NCBI RefSeq assembly: GCF_019175385.1
Contig: NC_083346.1
Span: forward strand, 90,836,333 to 90,900,332
Origin: Lycium barbarum
Taxonomy: Eukaryota; Streptophyta; Magnoliopsida; Solanales; Solanaceae
Direction: 5' to 3'
Length of the DNA stretch: 64,000 nt
A program made the position numbers and the translations under genes. The notes beneath the pieces were generated by a model, which saw only the letters and a program-made list of their open reading frames with translations, had not been told where the DNA came from and ran no database searches. Positions 21,761 to 33,254 of the stretch are shown here, piece by piece (positions within the stretch are counted from its first letter, which is position 1; each line of letters begins with the position of its first letter).

Positions 21761-24254
21761 TAGAGGATACATACGAATCATATCAAGCGCGGACGATAGC
21801 CAAAGGTTTTCTTAATTACCGTACAAAATGGACCAAATAGGGCAACACGATTAAGTTTCGAAAACTGTGGGCCCGTCCCGGGTCAAGTCGAGGTGGGGGA
21901 CATGAATCACAGACATTTGGGGTCTACGGAAGCATACATGGAGGTTCCAAAGCGATTCGATTGCATTTGCATAAGTTTCGGACATTTGATTACTTTTCAA
22001 CCAAAAATGAGAGCTTTGAGGTTCAATTCAATTGAATGAATAGTACTCGATTTCTAATTCGGATTTTAAGGAACAGAATTGCCCCCGGGGCTCCGATACC
22101 GACCTAGTATACCTAGGACATGCCAAAAGAAGGAATAGGGTAGCCTTACATACGTTTCTTGCGGCTTATGCTTGCGTAAAATCAAACGCCGTTTCGTCCA
22201 AAATCTACAAATGGTCAAAGTTAGCAATTAGAAATTGCAAGACTTTAAGGATTCATTTAACTTCATATTTGTCTACCGAAATTTCGGCAGCACTTCCCCT
22301 ATATATATAACACCCCCGAGGCTTAGCTCGGCTCATAATATCACAACAACAACCCAACAATACCAAACAACATCAAAGTTCACAACGAGATAGGTTCCAA
22401 CATCAATGTTCTTCCTTTCTACATAAAGCGACACTTCCATTCAAACTTCACAATGTCGAACTAATATCAACATTATCGTGTTCATTTGTTTTATTCAAGG
22501 TTATTCAAACACATTCCAATAATATTCCAAACGATATACATGAATTCAAGTAGTCCGTCACTTTCCATATTCTATCCAAAACTTCTACGAATGCAACAAA
22601 ACTTCCCAAATCACATTGTCTTCCTTACAAACTCATTAACAACCATAACTTACATTTAGAATCTTACTTCCACACTTATACAAAAATCATATAAAAATTC
22701 ACATAATTTCTCATAATCATATACAAGCAATTTCAATGCCATTTCAATTCATCAAACCTTCATTTGCATCACAAGAGATCACCACAATACAACTAATCAA
22801 TCTAAATAAACTTTAATCCACTCCATCTCCACCTTACATGGTACACGGCCAAACACCACTTCACACACATGCACGGCTACTTCACAACACAACACAATTC
22901 CATAATTTTCATGCAACTCTAATCACTAACACATATATACCCATTCCATAACATAAAAACATAGAAATCTCACCTTTTTCTTGAAATTCCGATTTGCCGC
23001 AAACGTCGCTCTTTCGCCAAACTAATTGTATCACGTCGGAGAGCGTCTCGCATACACTACGAATACAAGAAGAACGAGATTTTTAGATTAAAATCAAAGG
23101 CTAGAATTTTTTTTGTTGGTGAAGGGGGAGTGTTCGGCCGAAGGGGGGGCTTGGAGCTCTCAATGGTTTATAATTTTTTTTCTTGAACTTTCTAATGGCT
23201 AAGCATGTTTATATAATATGCTTACTTAATTAAGTTGTCACATGGTCATCACATGACCAATTAATTGGGTTTGGGCCCTTCCTTGGCCGGCCACCCCTAG
23301 CCAATTGGGCCTAAATTTTCATCAATCTTGTTGAGCCCAATTCGTTAGAAATCTCGTTTCGTAATTCCCGAAACTAATTTCCAAAATTCCAAATTCACCC
23401 TTGGCCATCTTCAACACCTCCACAATAATATTTTCCATAAACAACATACACACATTAATTCAAATCAACATATAACCTCATTCCTTACAAATCGAAGTTA
23501 TTTCGAATTTTCCCGAATACACGAAAATACGGGATATAACACATACTAACGTTAGTTACCCAACTATAAGAACACACTACTATTTCAAGAGAAAATTGAG
23601 TAGCACTTCCTCTGTTTATACTACTTTTACCATATTCCATATCAACGCCCAACACTCACAACAACAATTACAATATCGAAACCAACAATCATCATTCATA
23701 TACAATGGCCATGATCCACCATTTCTCTTCATTTTTCCCACATTTATGGTTTTGGGTTCGCTATCGTATTTTATCATGTATCACACTTATCTCATGGTCT
23801 ACATGTCATTTATAATGTATTCATACTCACAACACACTAACATTCATGATTCAATTCAACTACCATTCACTCATGGCACTATTCACTCATTTATGACCCA
23901 TTTGCTATGCTTTTCTACAATTCGGGTATCTTAACCTTCCAATACCTTAAAAAACATGAAATGGTCATGAAACCTACCTTGGATGATGGTTTAACAAGTA
24001 TTGAGTGGAGTTTCTCCTCTAGCACCAAAACCCTATCTCCTTTCTTTTGGTTTTCTTTGAGGAAGATGAACTTTACTTGGGTTTCACACACTTTGATTCA
24101 TGGATTATGTGTTGTTGATCTTAGTTTCCCTTTTATTTCTCTTGTAGTTGAAGAGTAGGGAGGGTTCTATATGTTTCTTGAAGTGTAGAGTGAAAGTGGA
24201 ATAAAAATGAAATGAAAGAAGTCCCTTATACTTAAACTTAAAATCTGCCCGACC

Positions 24255-24410
24255 CTCTTTATACGGACCAACATACGGTCCGTACTATTTATACGGACCG
24301 TATGTATGGTAATACATTTGTTCCAGTGGCTGTTGGCCTCCTTGGCCAATTATACGGTCCAACTTACGGCTGGTACAATTTATACGGTCCGTAGGTTGGG
24401 CCGTATAATG
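24255..24410. repeat. Palindromic block in the outer solo LTR
   Basis: Repeated dyads: ATACGGACCGTAT (24291-24303) and TACGGTCCGTA (24383-24393), with half-copies around them. It lies about 340-500 bases from the LTR start on the minus strand. Confidence 0.75.
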
Positions 24411-27006
24411 CCAGTGATTTCGTTTTCGTTCTCGTTGTCTCGTTTGATCTCCGATCCTTATGGATACTTCTTGGCACTTGTTTAACATCTCAATATCAAT
24501 CTTAGGGGCATTATCACACTTCTCTAAGACATCATTATGCCATCATGGACTTGTTGCTCGAAATTCTTATCCGATACACAACGTATGATTCGCTTTCCTT
24601 AACAACTTTCTCTCTTTGCATCGTATGCCTTTAAAATCTTGTTGAGGGTCATCTAATACTCTTTATTACTCATCAAAACATCGCATATTCTATGTCCTCT
24701 ACTAGCATGTTCACTGTACATATACGGGGAATTTTTTCCAAGGTGTAACAAGAACTTACAATATGCAGTAGTGGGTAAATTTAGCTATGGCTTGCCAGAT
24801 TTGCATGCACTACGTACATTGATCCCAAAACAATGTGAACTAAAGATTACTGCTACCATTGGACTATTATGCAATAGGCATGTTTTGATTAGATGTGAAT
24901 TATTTGAATATTATGTTGCACTCTTGTCAAAACCTGCATTTTGAATTAAGGAGAGTGGATGGTATTATCCCATGAGGACACTTAAATGGGATCCTTGGTT
25001 TAATCCTGAGGAAGAGACTTCCATTGCCATTGCTTGGATATCTTTTCCTACACTAGCACCAAACTACTTTGGCCAGTCGCAGCTATTTTCAATGCCTCAG
25101 CAGTTGGAAAACCTGTGACTTTGGACTTGGCAACCACAAATAAAACAAGGCCAAGCTGTGCACGTGTGAAAGTTGAAGTGGATTTATTGGCTGACCATCC
25201 TAAGAAGGTTCAAATTATGGCTGTGTATAGTAAAACTAGTGATGTCAAGTCAAGGTGGGTGAGAATTCACTATGACTTCATGCCCAAGTACTGTAAGGAA
25301 TGCTGCTTGCAAGGTCATGCTAAGAAAGGATGTTGGAAGTTACATCCTGATTTGTTACCAGATAAAGAGAGTGAAGAAGAGATTGAAGGTGATGAGGGAG
25401 AGAAGGGAAAGCATGCTACAGTCCCTATCAATGAGATGGAAGCAGTAAAAGTTACAACCAAGGAAAAAAAGGCAAACAATAATCAGGCAAATCATACAAG
25501 GAATAGAAATCCTAGGCAGGTGATCAAGGTGTTAGAGAGTGGTAAGGTGGTTGGAGATGTCCAGGATCTATATAAGTGGAAGACTCAAAAGGGAAAAAAA
25601 CAGGTGGAGGTTGACAACCACACTCAAAAGCAGGTTGCTTTGCCAATAGGAAAGGAGAATGGTGGTACAAGTAAGCAAAGAGAAATTCTGAAATCTGGTG
25701 CTTTTCAAACAATTAATAAGTTTGCAGCATTAGAAAATGATGATGGTGTGCAAGAAGGTGTGTTGATGGTCAAGGATGATCAGGTGCAAGCACAACCAGC
25801 TAATGCAGAAGTGGGGAATGCAGGTGACAACTCTTATAAGCAGTTGGTTATGGCATCTAGTGTTCATGAGGGTGAGATTGGTGTTCATGATGCGGAGAAG
25901 ACTTTGAATGTCAATGCACCTGTGTTTACTCCTGGAAGGAAGAAATCTTCACCCTCTAAGCCTAAAGAGTGGGTTGAAGTAACTTTCAGATCAGCGGTGG
26001 ATAAGGTTACCACTAATCAGGATTGTCATGAGATTCCTTCAAATACTTTTGATGAGGATAAATGCACTAGTAGTAACAGGAAATTATAGAGTGAACAAGT
26101 TGAGGAAGATGGGGAAGAGGGTGAGATAATAGGAGGCAAAAAATCTGTTAGTAGGCAGTCTATTGACTCTATTTCATCCTCACAAGAAATCCACAATATG
26201 TTTGAAAAAGTTGCTGATGAAGTGGAGGTAGCTAATGGCATTCAGAAGCAACAGGATCAAGTTAACAAGGTGAATAAGGGACAAGAATTTGTTTCAATGT
26301 TTGAGAAAGGTTCTGATGATGGTGTAGGTGAGGTGAATAGTGGGGATGCTCAACAGGAGGTGCAGACCAAGGAGGTGACTCAAATCACACAAAAGTCACA
26401 GAGGAAAGTTGATATAAATATGTAGGAAACTGCAAAAGCACAATGTACTGATAGCATGCAGGAGTATACTGGTGAACCTAATGAAACTCCTAAATCTAGA
26501 CAACATTCTCAAAATAAGGTGGGAAGTCTAGCAGCTGGGAGAAATACTAAGAAGATTATAGATGCTGCTAGTCAAGGGAAGCAAAGTGGGAAGGAGAATA
26601 AAGATGCTTGTAGTACTCGGCAACAACAGAGTGGTAAGGGTTATGGAAAAATGAAGAAGCAAAGCAATCAAGTTCTCTCTGCAAATTTGTCAGCACCAAG
26701 TGGTTCTCTGCAGGTTCAGGTGCAACAAGAATTTACTTCTAAGTTTCAAAAGCAGACACGACTTGCATTGGTAGATAATGGGCATTTGCAAGTAGCAGTA
26801 ATTGGTGGTGAGGAAGCAAAACTTGACATGGATGAGGAATCCACAGCTCAAAACTTCATGAATGCTGCAAGAGATGGAGATTTATATCCTAAACAAGTTG
26901 AAAATTTAATTGGCAAAAACAGGAGGAAAAATGCCAAGGAGAATAATGTACCTCACTTTCCAGGGGTACACACAAGGAGAACTGCATCTAAATCCCAACA
27001 TTAGTG

Positions 27007-30000
27007 ATGAATGTACTAATTTGGAATATAATGTCAGTAGAAACTAAGAAGGCTTTTAGGATACTTCTCACAATGCATAACAAATACAAATTCTTTCTTA
27101 TAGGTTTGATGGAACCTTTCCAACAAGCCTATAAGTTGGAAAGTTATAGAAGAAGGCTGGGATTGGAATTTTTAATGAGTAATGTGTCTGGTAAGATTTG
27201 GGCAGTTGTTTCTGATGAATTTGAGGTGGATGTTCTAATAGATAGTGTGCAGCAAATCACTTTGAGACTATCTAATTGGCATATTGGCATGGAGATGACT
27301 GTCACTTTAGTTTATGCTAAGTGTGACAGGATTGAAAGAATTGAGTTGTGGGATTCCTTGTACAACTTAGCATCGAATATGAATACACCATGGCTTGTTG
27401 GTGGTGATTTCAATGTGATCGCAGATGAGCATGAAAAGTATGGTGGACAACCTGTCTCTTTGAATGAGGTGGAGGATTTTAGGCACTGCATCAACACATG
27501 CAATTTAACAGACTTGGGATACAAAGGTAGTGTGTATACCTGGTGGAATGGAAGAGGTACTGGGGACTGTATATTCAAGAGACTGGATATATGCCTTAGT
27601 AACTTTGAATTTCAACAGCTGTTTCCAGGTTTGGAGATCACACACTTGATCAAAAATGGTTCTGATCACTCTCCTCTATTGTTGGAATACAAAGAAGAAG
27701 TAGTTCAAATTAGGAAGTCATTAAGATTTCTTAACTTTTGGGTGAAACATGAAACTTTCCTTGATGTTGTGAGAGCAAATTGGAATACTGATGTGCCAGC
27801 AAACTCTTTCATGTCCTTTAACTTGAAACTGAAGAAAGTGTTGTCACAATGGAGTAGAGCAATATATGGGGATATAATTCAGCAGGTTACAAATCTTAAA
27901 GAGGTCATTAAAGCTCATGAGCAACAGTTTGAAGCAGATCCATCTTTACTCAATAGAGAAAAGCTGCAGAAGGTACAAGCTGAATTGATTAAAGTGTATG
28001 CATTGGAGGAGGAGTATTGGAAACAAAAGGCTAGCCTGCAATGGTTCCAAGAATGTGATAAGAATTCAAAATTCTTCGATGCACATGTGAATGGAAAAAG
28101 GAAATTTCTGCAGCTTAGAAGAATTCAGGATTCTCAAGGAACTTGGCTTGAAACAGATGAAGAAATTGCTGAGGATGCTGTTAGATTTTATCATGCCCAA
28201 TTCCATGAAACTAATGTGCCTACTCAGTTTGATATTTTGCAGCAGGTTCCTAGAATGATCACACCTAAATAAAATGCAGAATTGATTGCTAATCCTACTA
28301 AAGATGAAGTCAAGCATGCGGTGTTTGGTTTGAATAATGCAAGTGTAGGTGGACCTGATGGATACACTGGCATGTTTTTCCAAGCATGTTGGGATATCAT
28401 TGGAGATGATATATTCAATATGGTATGGGATTTCTTTGGAGGTATGCAACTGCCTAGGTACATAACTCACACTAACCTTGTCTTGTTGCCTAAAAAGGAG
28501 AATCCTCATACATTTAGTAACATGAGACCTATAAGCTTAAGAAACTTTGTCAATAAGATTTTTTCTAGAGTTATTCATGAAAGGATGGTTCACTTGTTAG
28601 CAGAATTGATTTCTCAAAATCAAGCTGGTTTTGTGAGGGGTAAAAGTATAGTGGATAACATTTTATTAACTCAAGAGATTATAACTGATATTAGGCTCAG
28701 AACTAATAAAGGAAAGAAAAATGGAAGTCAAATAGTCCCTAATGTTGTAATGAAGCTTGATATGACAAAAGCTTATGACAGATTGTCATGGCTTTTTCTC
28801 ACAAATGTCATGTGGAGAATGGGATGTTCTGAGAGGTTCATCAGTTACATTTATGAGTTGGTTGGAAATAACTGGTATTCTGTGCTCATTAATGGACAAC
28901 CACATGATTTCTTTCATTCAACTAGAGGGGTAAAGCAAGGTGATCCATTGTCACCTACTTTGTTCATTCTAGCAGCTGAAGTTTTGTCTAGAGCACTGAA
29001 TTCATTGAATGATAATGTGTGGTATACTTGTTATGGGATGCCAAAGTGGAGTCCTTCTATTAATCATCTTCCATATGTAGATGATACTATCATCATCTTG
29101 TGATATCTCTTTGAGACTGATTAGGTAGGTTTTGGGTGCATATGAAGCAGCTTCTGGTCAGTTGATAAATAAAGCAAAAATTTCAGTTTACTTGCATGAT
29201 AGGGTGGATAAAGAAGTGTTTCAAAAAGTAGAAAGAATTACTGGCATTACTAGACAGGCATTTCCATTGATGTATCTTGGCTGTCCTATTTACTATAGCA
29301 AGAGCAAGATGTGTTTTTACTCAGAATTGCTTGCAAAAGTAAGAAATAAATTACAAGGATGGAAAGGCAAACTTCTTTCCTTTGGAGGAAGAGCAATTTT
29401 ATTGAAGCATGTTCTGCAGGCAATGCCAATGCATCTCTTGTCTGCAATAGATCCTCCATCACTTGTGATCACAAAGCTGCATAAGATTTTTGCACAGTTT
29501 TATTGGAGTAACAAAATTGGAAAGAGTAATAGACATTGGGCTAAATGGAAAGAGGTGTGCTTACCAGTTGATGAGGGAGGTCTTGGTTTTAGATCTCTAT
29601 TAGACATGTCATTGGTATTGTTTGCTAAGCTCTGGTGGAATATGAGGACTAAGCCATCTCTTTGGAATGCTTTTATGGGCATGAAGTATATAAAAAAGAA
29701 TAATCCAGTTGTAGTACCATGGAAGGGAGGTTCTCATGTTTGGAGGAAAATGTTACAAGCAAGAGACATGATTGAGCATCAAATACTGTGGCAATTGAGA
29801 ATGGGCTCATCACTATTTTGGTTTGATAACTGGACTGGTCTTGGACCATTATACTTCATTATTCCTGCTAATTTTCCTTGCAATGAGTTTATAGAAAATG
29901 TCTCAGATGTTGTTACTAATGGAAAGTGGCATGAACCTGCTATTAGAAATAACTTGCCTGAGGACTTGGCTAAATTCATTTTGAATGAAGTTAAGCCACC

Positions 30001-31165
30001 TGCAAAGCCTGGAGAATTAGACATACCAAGATGGATGTTGGAAACTAATGGAGAGTTTAGTGTGAAGTCTGCACGGGAGTATATGAGAAGCAAAGTTGAA
30101 AAGAAAGATGTATACAAGAAGATTTGGGTGAAAGGCTTGCCATTCAAGATTTCATTTCTGATGTGGAGAGTGTGGCACTTAAAAGTGCCTCCTGATGATG
30201 CGATTAAAAGTTGGGGATATAATATGCCATCTAGATGTGATTGTTGTATGGAGCCGAAAGAAGATATTGTGCCTCATATATTCTTGAATTGTGCAACAGC
30301 TCAAAGGACAAGGTCATATTTTTGTGCAACAGCTGGGATTAACATCCAAGGTATGCATCTACACCAGGTGATTATGCAATGGTGGTATGCAGATGTGCCA
30401 GCAAGAATTCAGAATTTATTCCATGCTATACCTTCTATCATAGTTTGGCAGTTGTGGAAGAAGAGGAATGGAGATAAGCATAGGAATAGAGTGTCTACTA
30501 GTAGGGTGATTTATCAAGCTTCTAGTGACATTCAACAACCGGTGAGATTAAGGAAGCCTGGGATAAAAAATGTACCATATAGATGGCATGATATTCTCAG
30601 AATCATGGAACAGTTTGTGCCAAGTCTGCAAGTTACAAAGGTGTTATGGCATTTTCCACCTGAAGGGGTCATCAAGTGTAACACAGATGGTGCTACTAGG
30701 GGCAATCCTGGTAGAAGTGCATTTTCCTTTTGTGTGAGGGATGCTGCAGGTGATCTAGTGCATGCAAGTGCTAAGGAGATGGAGAATAGCACTAATACTG
30801 AGTCTGAAGCTCAAGCTTTGTTGGAAGATGCTAGATATTGCTTGGCACATCATGTATACTCATTCATTTTGGAGACTGATTCTCTGCTGATGAAGAACAT
30901 ACTAAATAGATCTTGGAAACCCCCATGGCATATAGCATTTCAAGTTGAAGAGTTATTAGATATCATTGACAGTGCAGATGTCCAAGTTCAGCATATCATG
31001 AGAGAAGACAACCAGTTAGCTGATCATTTGGAAAATGTTGCTCTAGATCATGGTGAGGTGAATGTGTTTTATTTTGCAGAATTGGACTCAAAAGGAAGAA
31101 AAATTCTCAATAGTGACAAGTTGAAATGTCCATATTTGAGAATAAGAACAAAGAGGAGATATTGA
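27007..31165 (+). pseudogene. LINE C ORF2: endonuclease, RT, zf-RVT, RNase H; two lesions
   Basis: Same domain order as in LINE A. Endonuclease: VLIWNIMSVETKKA, PWLVGGDFNVIADEHEKYGG, KNGSDHSPLL. RT: ASVGGPDGYTG, LDMTKAYDRLSW, GVKQGDPLSPTLF; the catalytic box reads LPYVDDTIII instead of LAYADD. zf-RVT: PSRCDCCMEPKEDIVPHIFLNC. RNase H: IKCNTDGATRGNPGRSAF, ILETDSLLMKNIL, REDNQLADHLENVA. Visible breaks are TAA at 28270-28272 and a small deletion with frameshift near 29085-29110. The last 677 codons are open. Total length (about 1,386 codons) matches LINE A. Confidence 0.92.
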
Positions 31166-31203
31166 AGCTGAATCCTGGAGGTTTAAAGTGGAAAAAAATG
31201 ATA

Positions 31204-31241
31204 TCATTATACTCAAGTTCTTATAGAGGAGAGTATAATGA
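31204..31241 (+). other. LINE C post-ORF2 hairpin 1
   Basis: TCATTATACTC pairs with GAGTATAATGA (11 bp). The loop is AAGTTCTTATAGAGGA. It starts 39 bases after the ORF2 stop, the same place as in LINE A, with several stem positions changed on both arms. Confidence 0.8.
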
Positions 31242-31663
31242 GTCTATTTTCTACTAATGTTGGTTTCTTGAATTTTCAGAAATCAATGCCACAGGTGTTT
31301 TACTGCAAACAAGGAAGAAACTGCAATGTAGAACTTCTTGAAGTGAAGGGGTGCAGTTCATTAGTAATATTTTTTCACACTTACTCTTTTGATCCTTTGA
31401 GCACAGGATATGATATTGAGTGGCCGTGTCTGGTGCTTAACATGATATATAGATGTGCAATTTTTTAGGGCTGTTGTGCATATGCATTTGAGTGGAAATT
31501 GGTGGTGTCTCATTTTTGGTGGAGGAGTACTGAGATGGGGTGATTTTGTTCTGTTAGCAGATGCATATGGAGGTTTGGGCAAGACCTCAATATTGACAAG
31601 GTATCAGGGTGTGGTATTGGCATTTCATGCTCATTCTCCTGATAAATTGACAATAAATAGGAG

Positions 31664-33052
31664 GTGGTTGTTGGAGCTGATTTTTCTGGTGGTTTGCAGC
31701 AGGGTGATAGTGCTATGAGAAGGAGTTGTTGGTGCTGGGCTATAAGAAGTAACTCATCTTGTTCAATTCCTTTTGGAGGAGAACAAGATGAGTTTTTGAT
31801 CACTAACAACATGTTCTTTTTTGCAGGTTCACCTAATGCATGGAAACTGGAAAATTCTAGCTTATCAGAAAATTGTGCTAACTACTGTGCTATTGATCCA
31901 AATCTAATTGGATATGATATAGTACATATTGAGTATTATTTACAGCTATGCAAAGCCATTCAAATGCTTTGCACCATAGATCCTAGTCACATAGGACATG
32001 AAATGGTTTCAAGAACTGGTTTTTCTGGCTTTTTGCAGAAGTTTGAGTTTGCATCAAGGAATTACTATTGGTGCTGGGCTGCAAATTACTACACATCATG
32101 TTCAAATCCTTATAGAGGAGAACATGATGAGTCTTTATACATTAACAGTCCTCTCTTATTTGCAGCCAAACTCTATACATGGAAACTGGAAAATTGTAGT
32201 TTTGTAGGAATTTCTGCTAAGTTTAGTGTTGTTGATCTTACCATGGTAGGAAATGATATAATGCAAACTGAGTGGAAATTTATCCTCAGCAAAGCTATTC
32301 AAATGCTTTGTACCATTGATCCTAATCATACAGGACATGATATGGTTTCTCTTTTTTGGATCTCAAGCAACAAAAGTCACTTTTTCTTTTTGAGAAAAAC
32401 ATGGAATTTTGATCTTTTAGGAAATGATGGCCTGATGATACAACATGATTTGGCAGTTGCAGAACTGGTGTCATGGGAACTAAGGAAAATTCTTACAGTG
32501 TCAATTAGTTTCTACACGTTGGCAAATCTTTATGCAGTGGTATTAGCACTTTGTGCTCAGTCTGCAGAGGAGATGACATCATATGGAGACTGTTTTGGTT
32601 GTATTAAGGATATTTGGTACATCGGTTATGCCAGTTTAAGACTATGCAGAATTCAAAAATATGCAACAGGCCACTTGCACTGTTGCTGGTTTTCTGTTGA
32701 CTTTTCAGTGAAGATGGAGGAAATATGGTGCACCAAGGGACCAAACTTGGGACACCATTTGATTTATAGAGGTACTGATGGAGAATTAATCTGGCTCAAC
32801 TATAGATTTACAAAAAAGCAGCATTTGTTGCAGGTTACACAACTTGCAGCAGTTGGATCACATCAAGGAACATATTATGGATCAATTTGCAGAATTGAGA
32901 GTCTAACACTAGCAGGAACATCTGGTGACATGAATTTGCAGTATTATGTAGAATTGCATATCTGCTGCTTTTCACAAGTAGAGCCATGTGTGCAAATACT
33001 CATCAGATGCTATTTGCCATGCATAGAACAAGCTCTAGTTGTTGTCTTGTAG
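31664..33052 (+). CDS. Candidate third ORF of LINE C, 462 codons, unknown function
   Basis: A 462-codon open frame downstream of ORF2. It contains two diverged repeats at protein level, AWKLENSSLSENCANYCAID against TWKLENCSFVGISAKFSVVD, each followed by KAIQMLCTIDPxHxGHxMVS (near 31951 and 32290, about 338 bp apart). The later half aligns in frame with the 291-codon frame of LINE A (LCAQSAEEMTSYGDCFGCIK). It is Cys-rich with no domain I recognise. The first methionine at 31664 may not be the true start. A chance open frame in a structured 3' UTR is the alternative. Confidence 0.4.
   Translation: MVVGADFSGGLQQGDSAMRRSCWCWAIRSNSSCSIPFGGEQDEFLITNNMFFFAGSPNAWKLENSSLSENCANYCAIDPNLIGYDIVHIEYYLQLCKAIQMLCTIDPSHIGHEMVSRTGFSGFLQKFEFASRNYYWCWAANYYTSCSNPYRGEHDESLYINSPLLFAAKLYTWKLENCSFVGISAKFSVVDLTMVGNDIMQTEWKFILSKAIQMLCTIDPNHTGHDMVSLFWISSNKSHFFFLRKTWNFDLLGNDGLMIQHDLAVAELVSWELRKILTVSISFYTLANLYAVVLALCAQSAEEMTSYGDCFGCIKDIWYIGYASLRLCRIQKYATGHLHCCWFSVDFSVKMEEIWCTKGPNLGHHLIYRGTDGELIWLNYRFTKKQHLLQVTQLAAVGSHQGTYYGSICRIESLTLAGTSGDMNLQYYVELHICCFSQVEPCVQILIRCYLPCIEQALVVVL
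31751..31794 (+). other. LINE C post-ORF2 hairpin 2
   Basis: AACTCATCTTGTTC pairs with GAACAAGATGAGTT, a perfect 14-bp stem. The loop is AATTCCTTTTGGAGGA. Confidence 0.85.
32094..32129 (+). other. LINE C post-ORF2 hairpin 3
   Basis: CATCATGTTC pairs with GAACATGATG (10 bp, extendable by two pairs past one mismatch). The loop is AAATCCTTATAGAGGA. Confidence 0.8.
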
Positions 33053-33132
33053 GAATTCATCAGTCATTGCCTTTATAAGTTATTTTTTTCAAAGTCTAGA
33101 TCAGTGGTTTTATGTAGTAGCAACTTGTAGTA

Positions 33133-33165
33133 CCAACTTAAGTCCTCATATAAGACTTAAGTTGG
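33133..33165 (+). other. LINE C 3' hairpin 1, perfect 10-bp stem
   Basis: CCAACTTAAG and CTTAAGTTGG around a 13-nt loop, about 120 nt before poly(A). Same stem as LINE A. Confidence 0.75.
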
Positions 33166-33254
33166 TCATTAGTTTAAATTTTCTTGTTTATTGGCCATTT
33201 GGCTACATTGTAAAGACTCATTAATTTGTTTTGAGAAAATTTATAAAACCAGCC

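Larger units (their letters stand above)
19920..23541 (-). mobile_element. Solo LTR nested in the first solo LTR
   Basis: This 3.6-kb LTR reads TGTTATATCCCGTATTTTCG ... GGTCGTGACA on the minus strand, with perfect 5-bp target duplications CATAC (19915-19919 and 23542-23546). It is longer than its relatives because of internal tandem repeats. No coding region. Confidence 0.8.
18539..24750 (-). mobile_element. Solo LTR (gypsy-type) inside LINE C ORF1, itself split
   Basis: It starts TGTCACGACCC and ends GGTGTAACA on the plus strand, so the LTR reads TGTTACACC ... GGGTCGTGACA on the minus strand. It is flanked by AGAAT (18534-18538) and AGAAC (24751-24755), a near-perfect 5-bp target duplication. 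Without the nested LTR it is about 2.6 kb, like the other solo LTRs here. No internal coding region or second LTR is present, which fits LTR-LTR recombination. Confidence 0.75.
18290..27004 (+). pseudogene. LINE C ORF1, interrupted by a 6.2-kb solo LTR insertion
   Basis: The first 83 codons (18290-18538, MASQATMQPPHEATPS, PTIQYTMEEIERM) are cut by the LTR. The rest resumes at 24756 ([16 protein letters not shown]) with the DUF4283 region, zinc knuckle [14 protein letters not shown] and the conserved MDEESTAQNFMNAARDGD end. Further lesions: Trp codon to TGA near 24943, a one-base deletion near 25090, TAG at 26087-26089 and TAG at 26423-26425. The stop is TAG 27002-27004. Three bases later the ORF2 ATG begins (TAGTGATGAATG). 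The role is the same as ORF1 of LINE A. Confidence 0.88.

Noticed and set aside
19027..24488. Several open frames of 60-110 codons in the LTR region
   Set aside because: They fall inside solo LTR repeats, show simple-sequence composition (His/Tyr/Ser-rich) and have no family resemblance.
31826..32166. Introns in the LINE C 3' region (TTTTTGCAG acceptors after GAGAGTAAG-like donors)
   Set aside because: The implied introns would be about 45 bp, below the usual plant minimum, and the donor-like bases are part of the hairpin stem. Not supported without transcripts.
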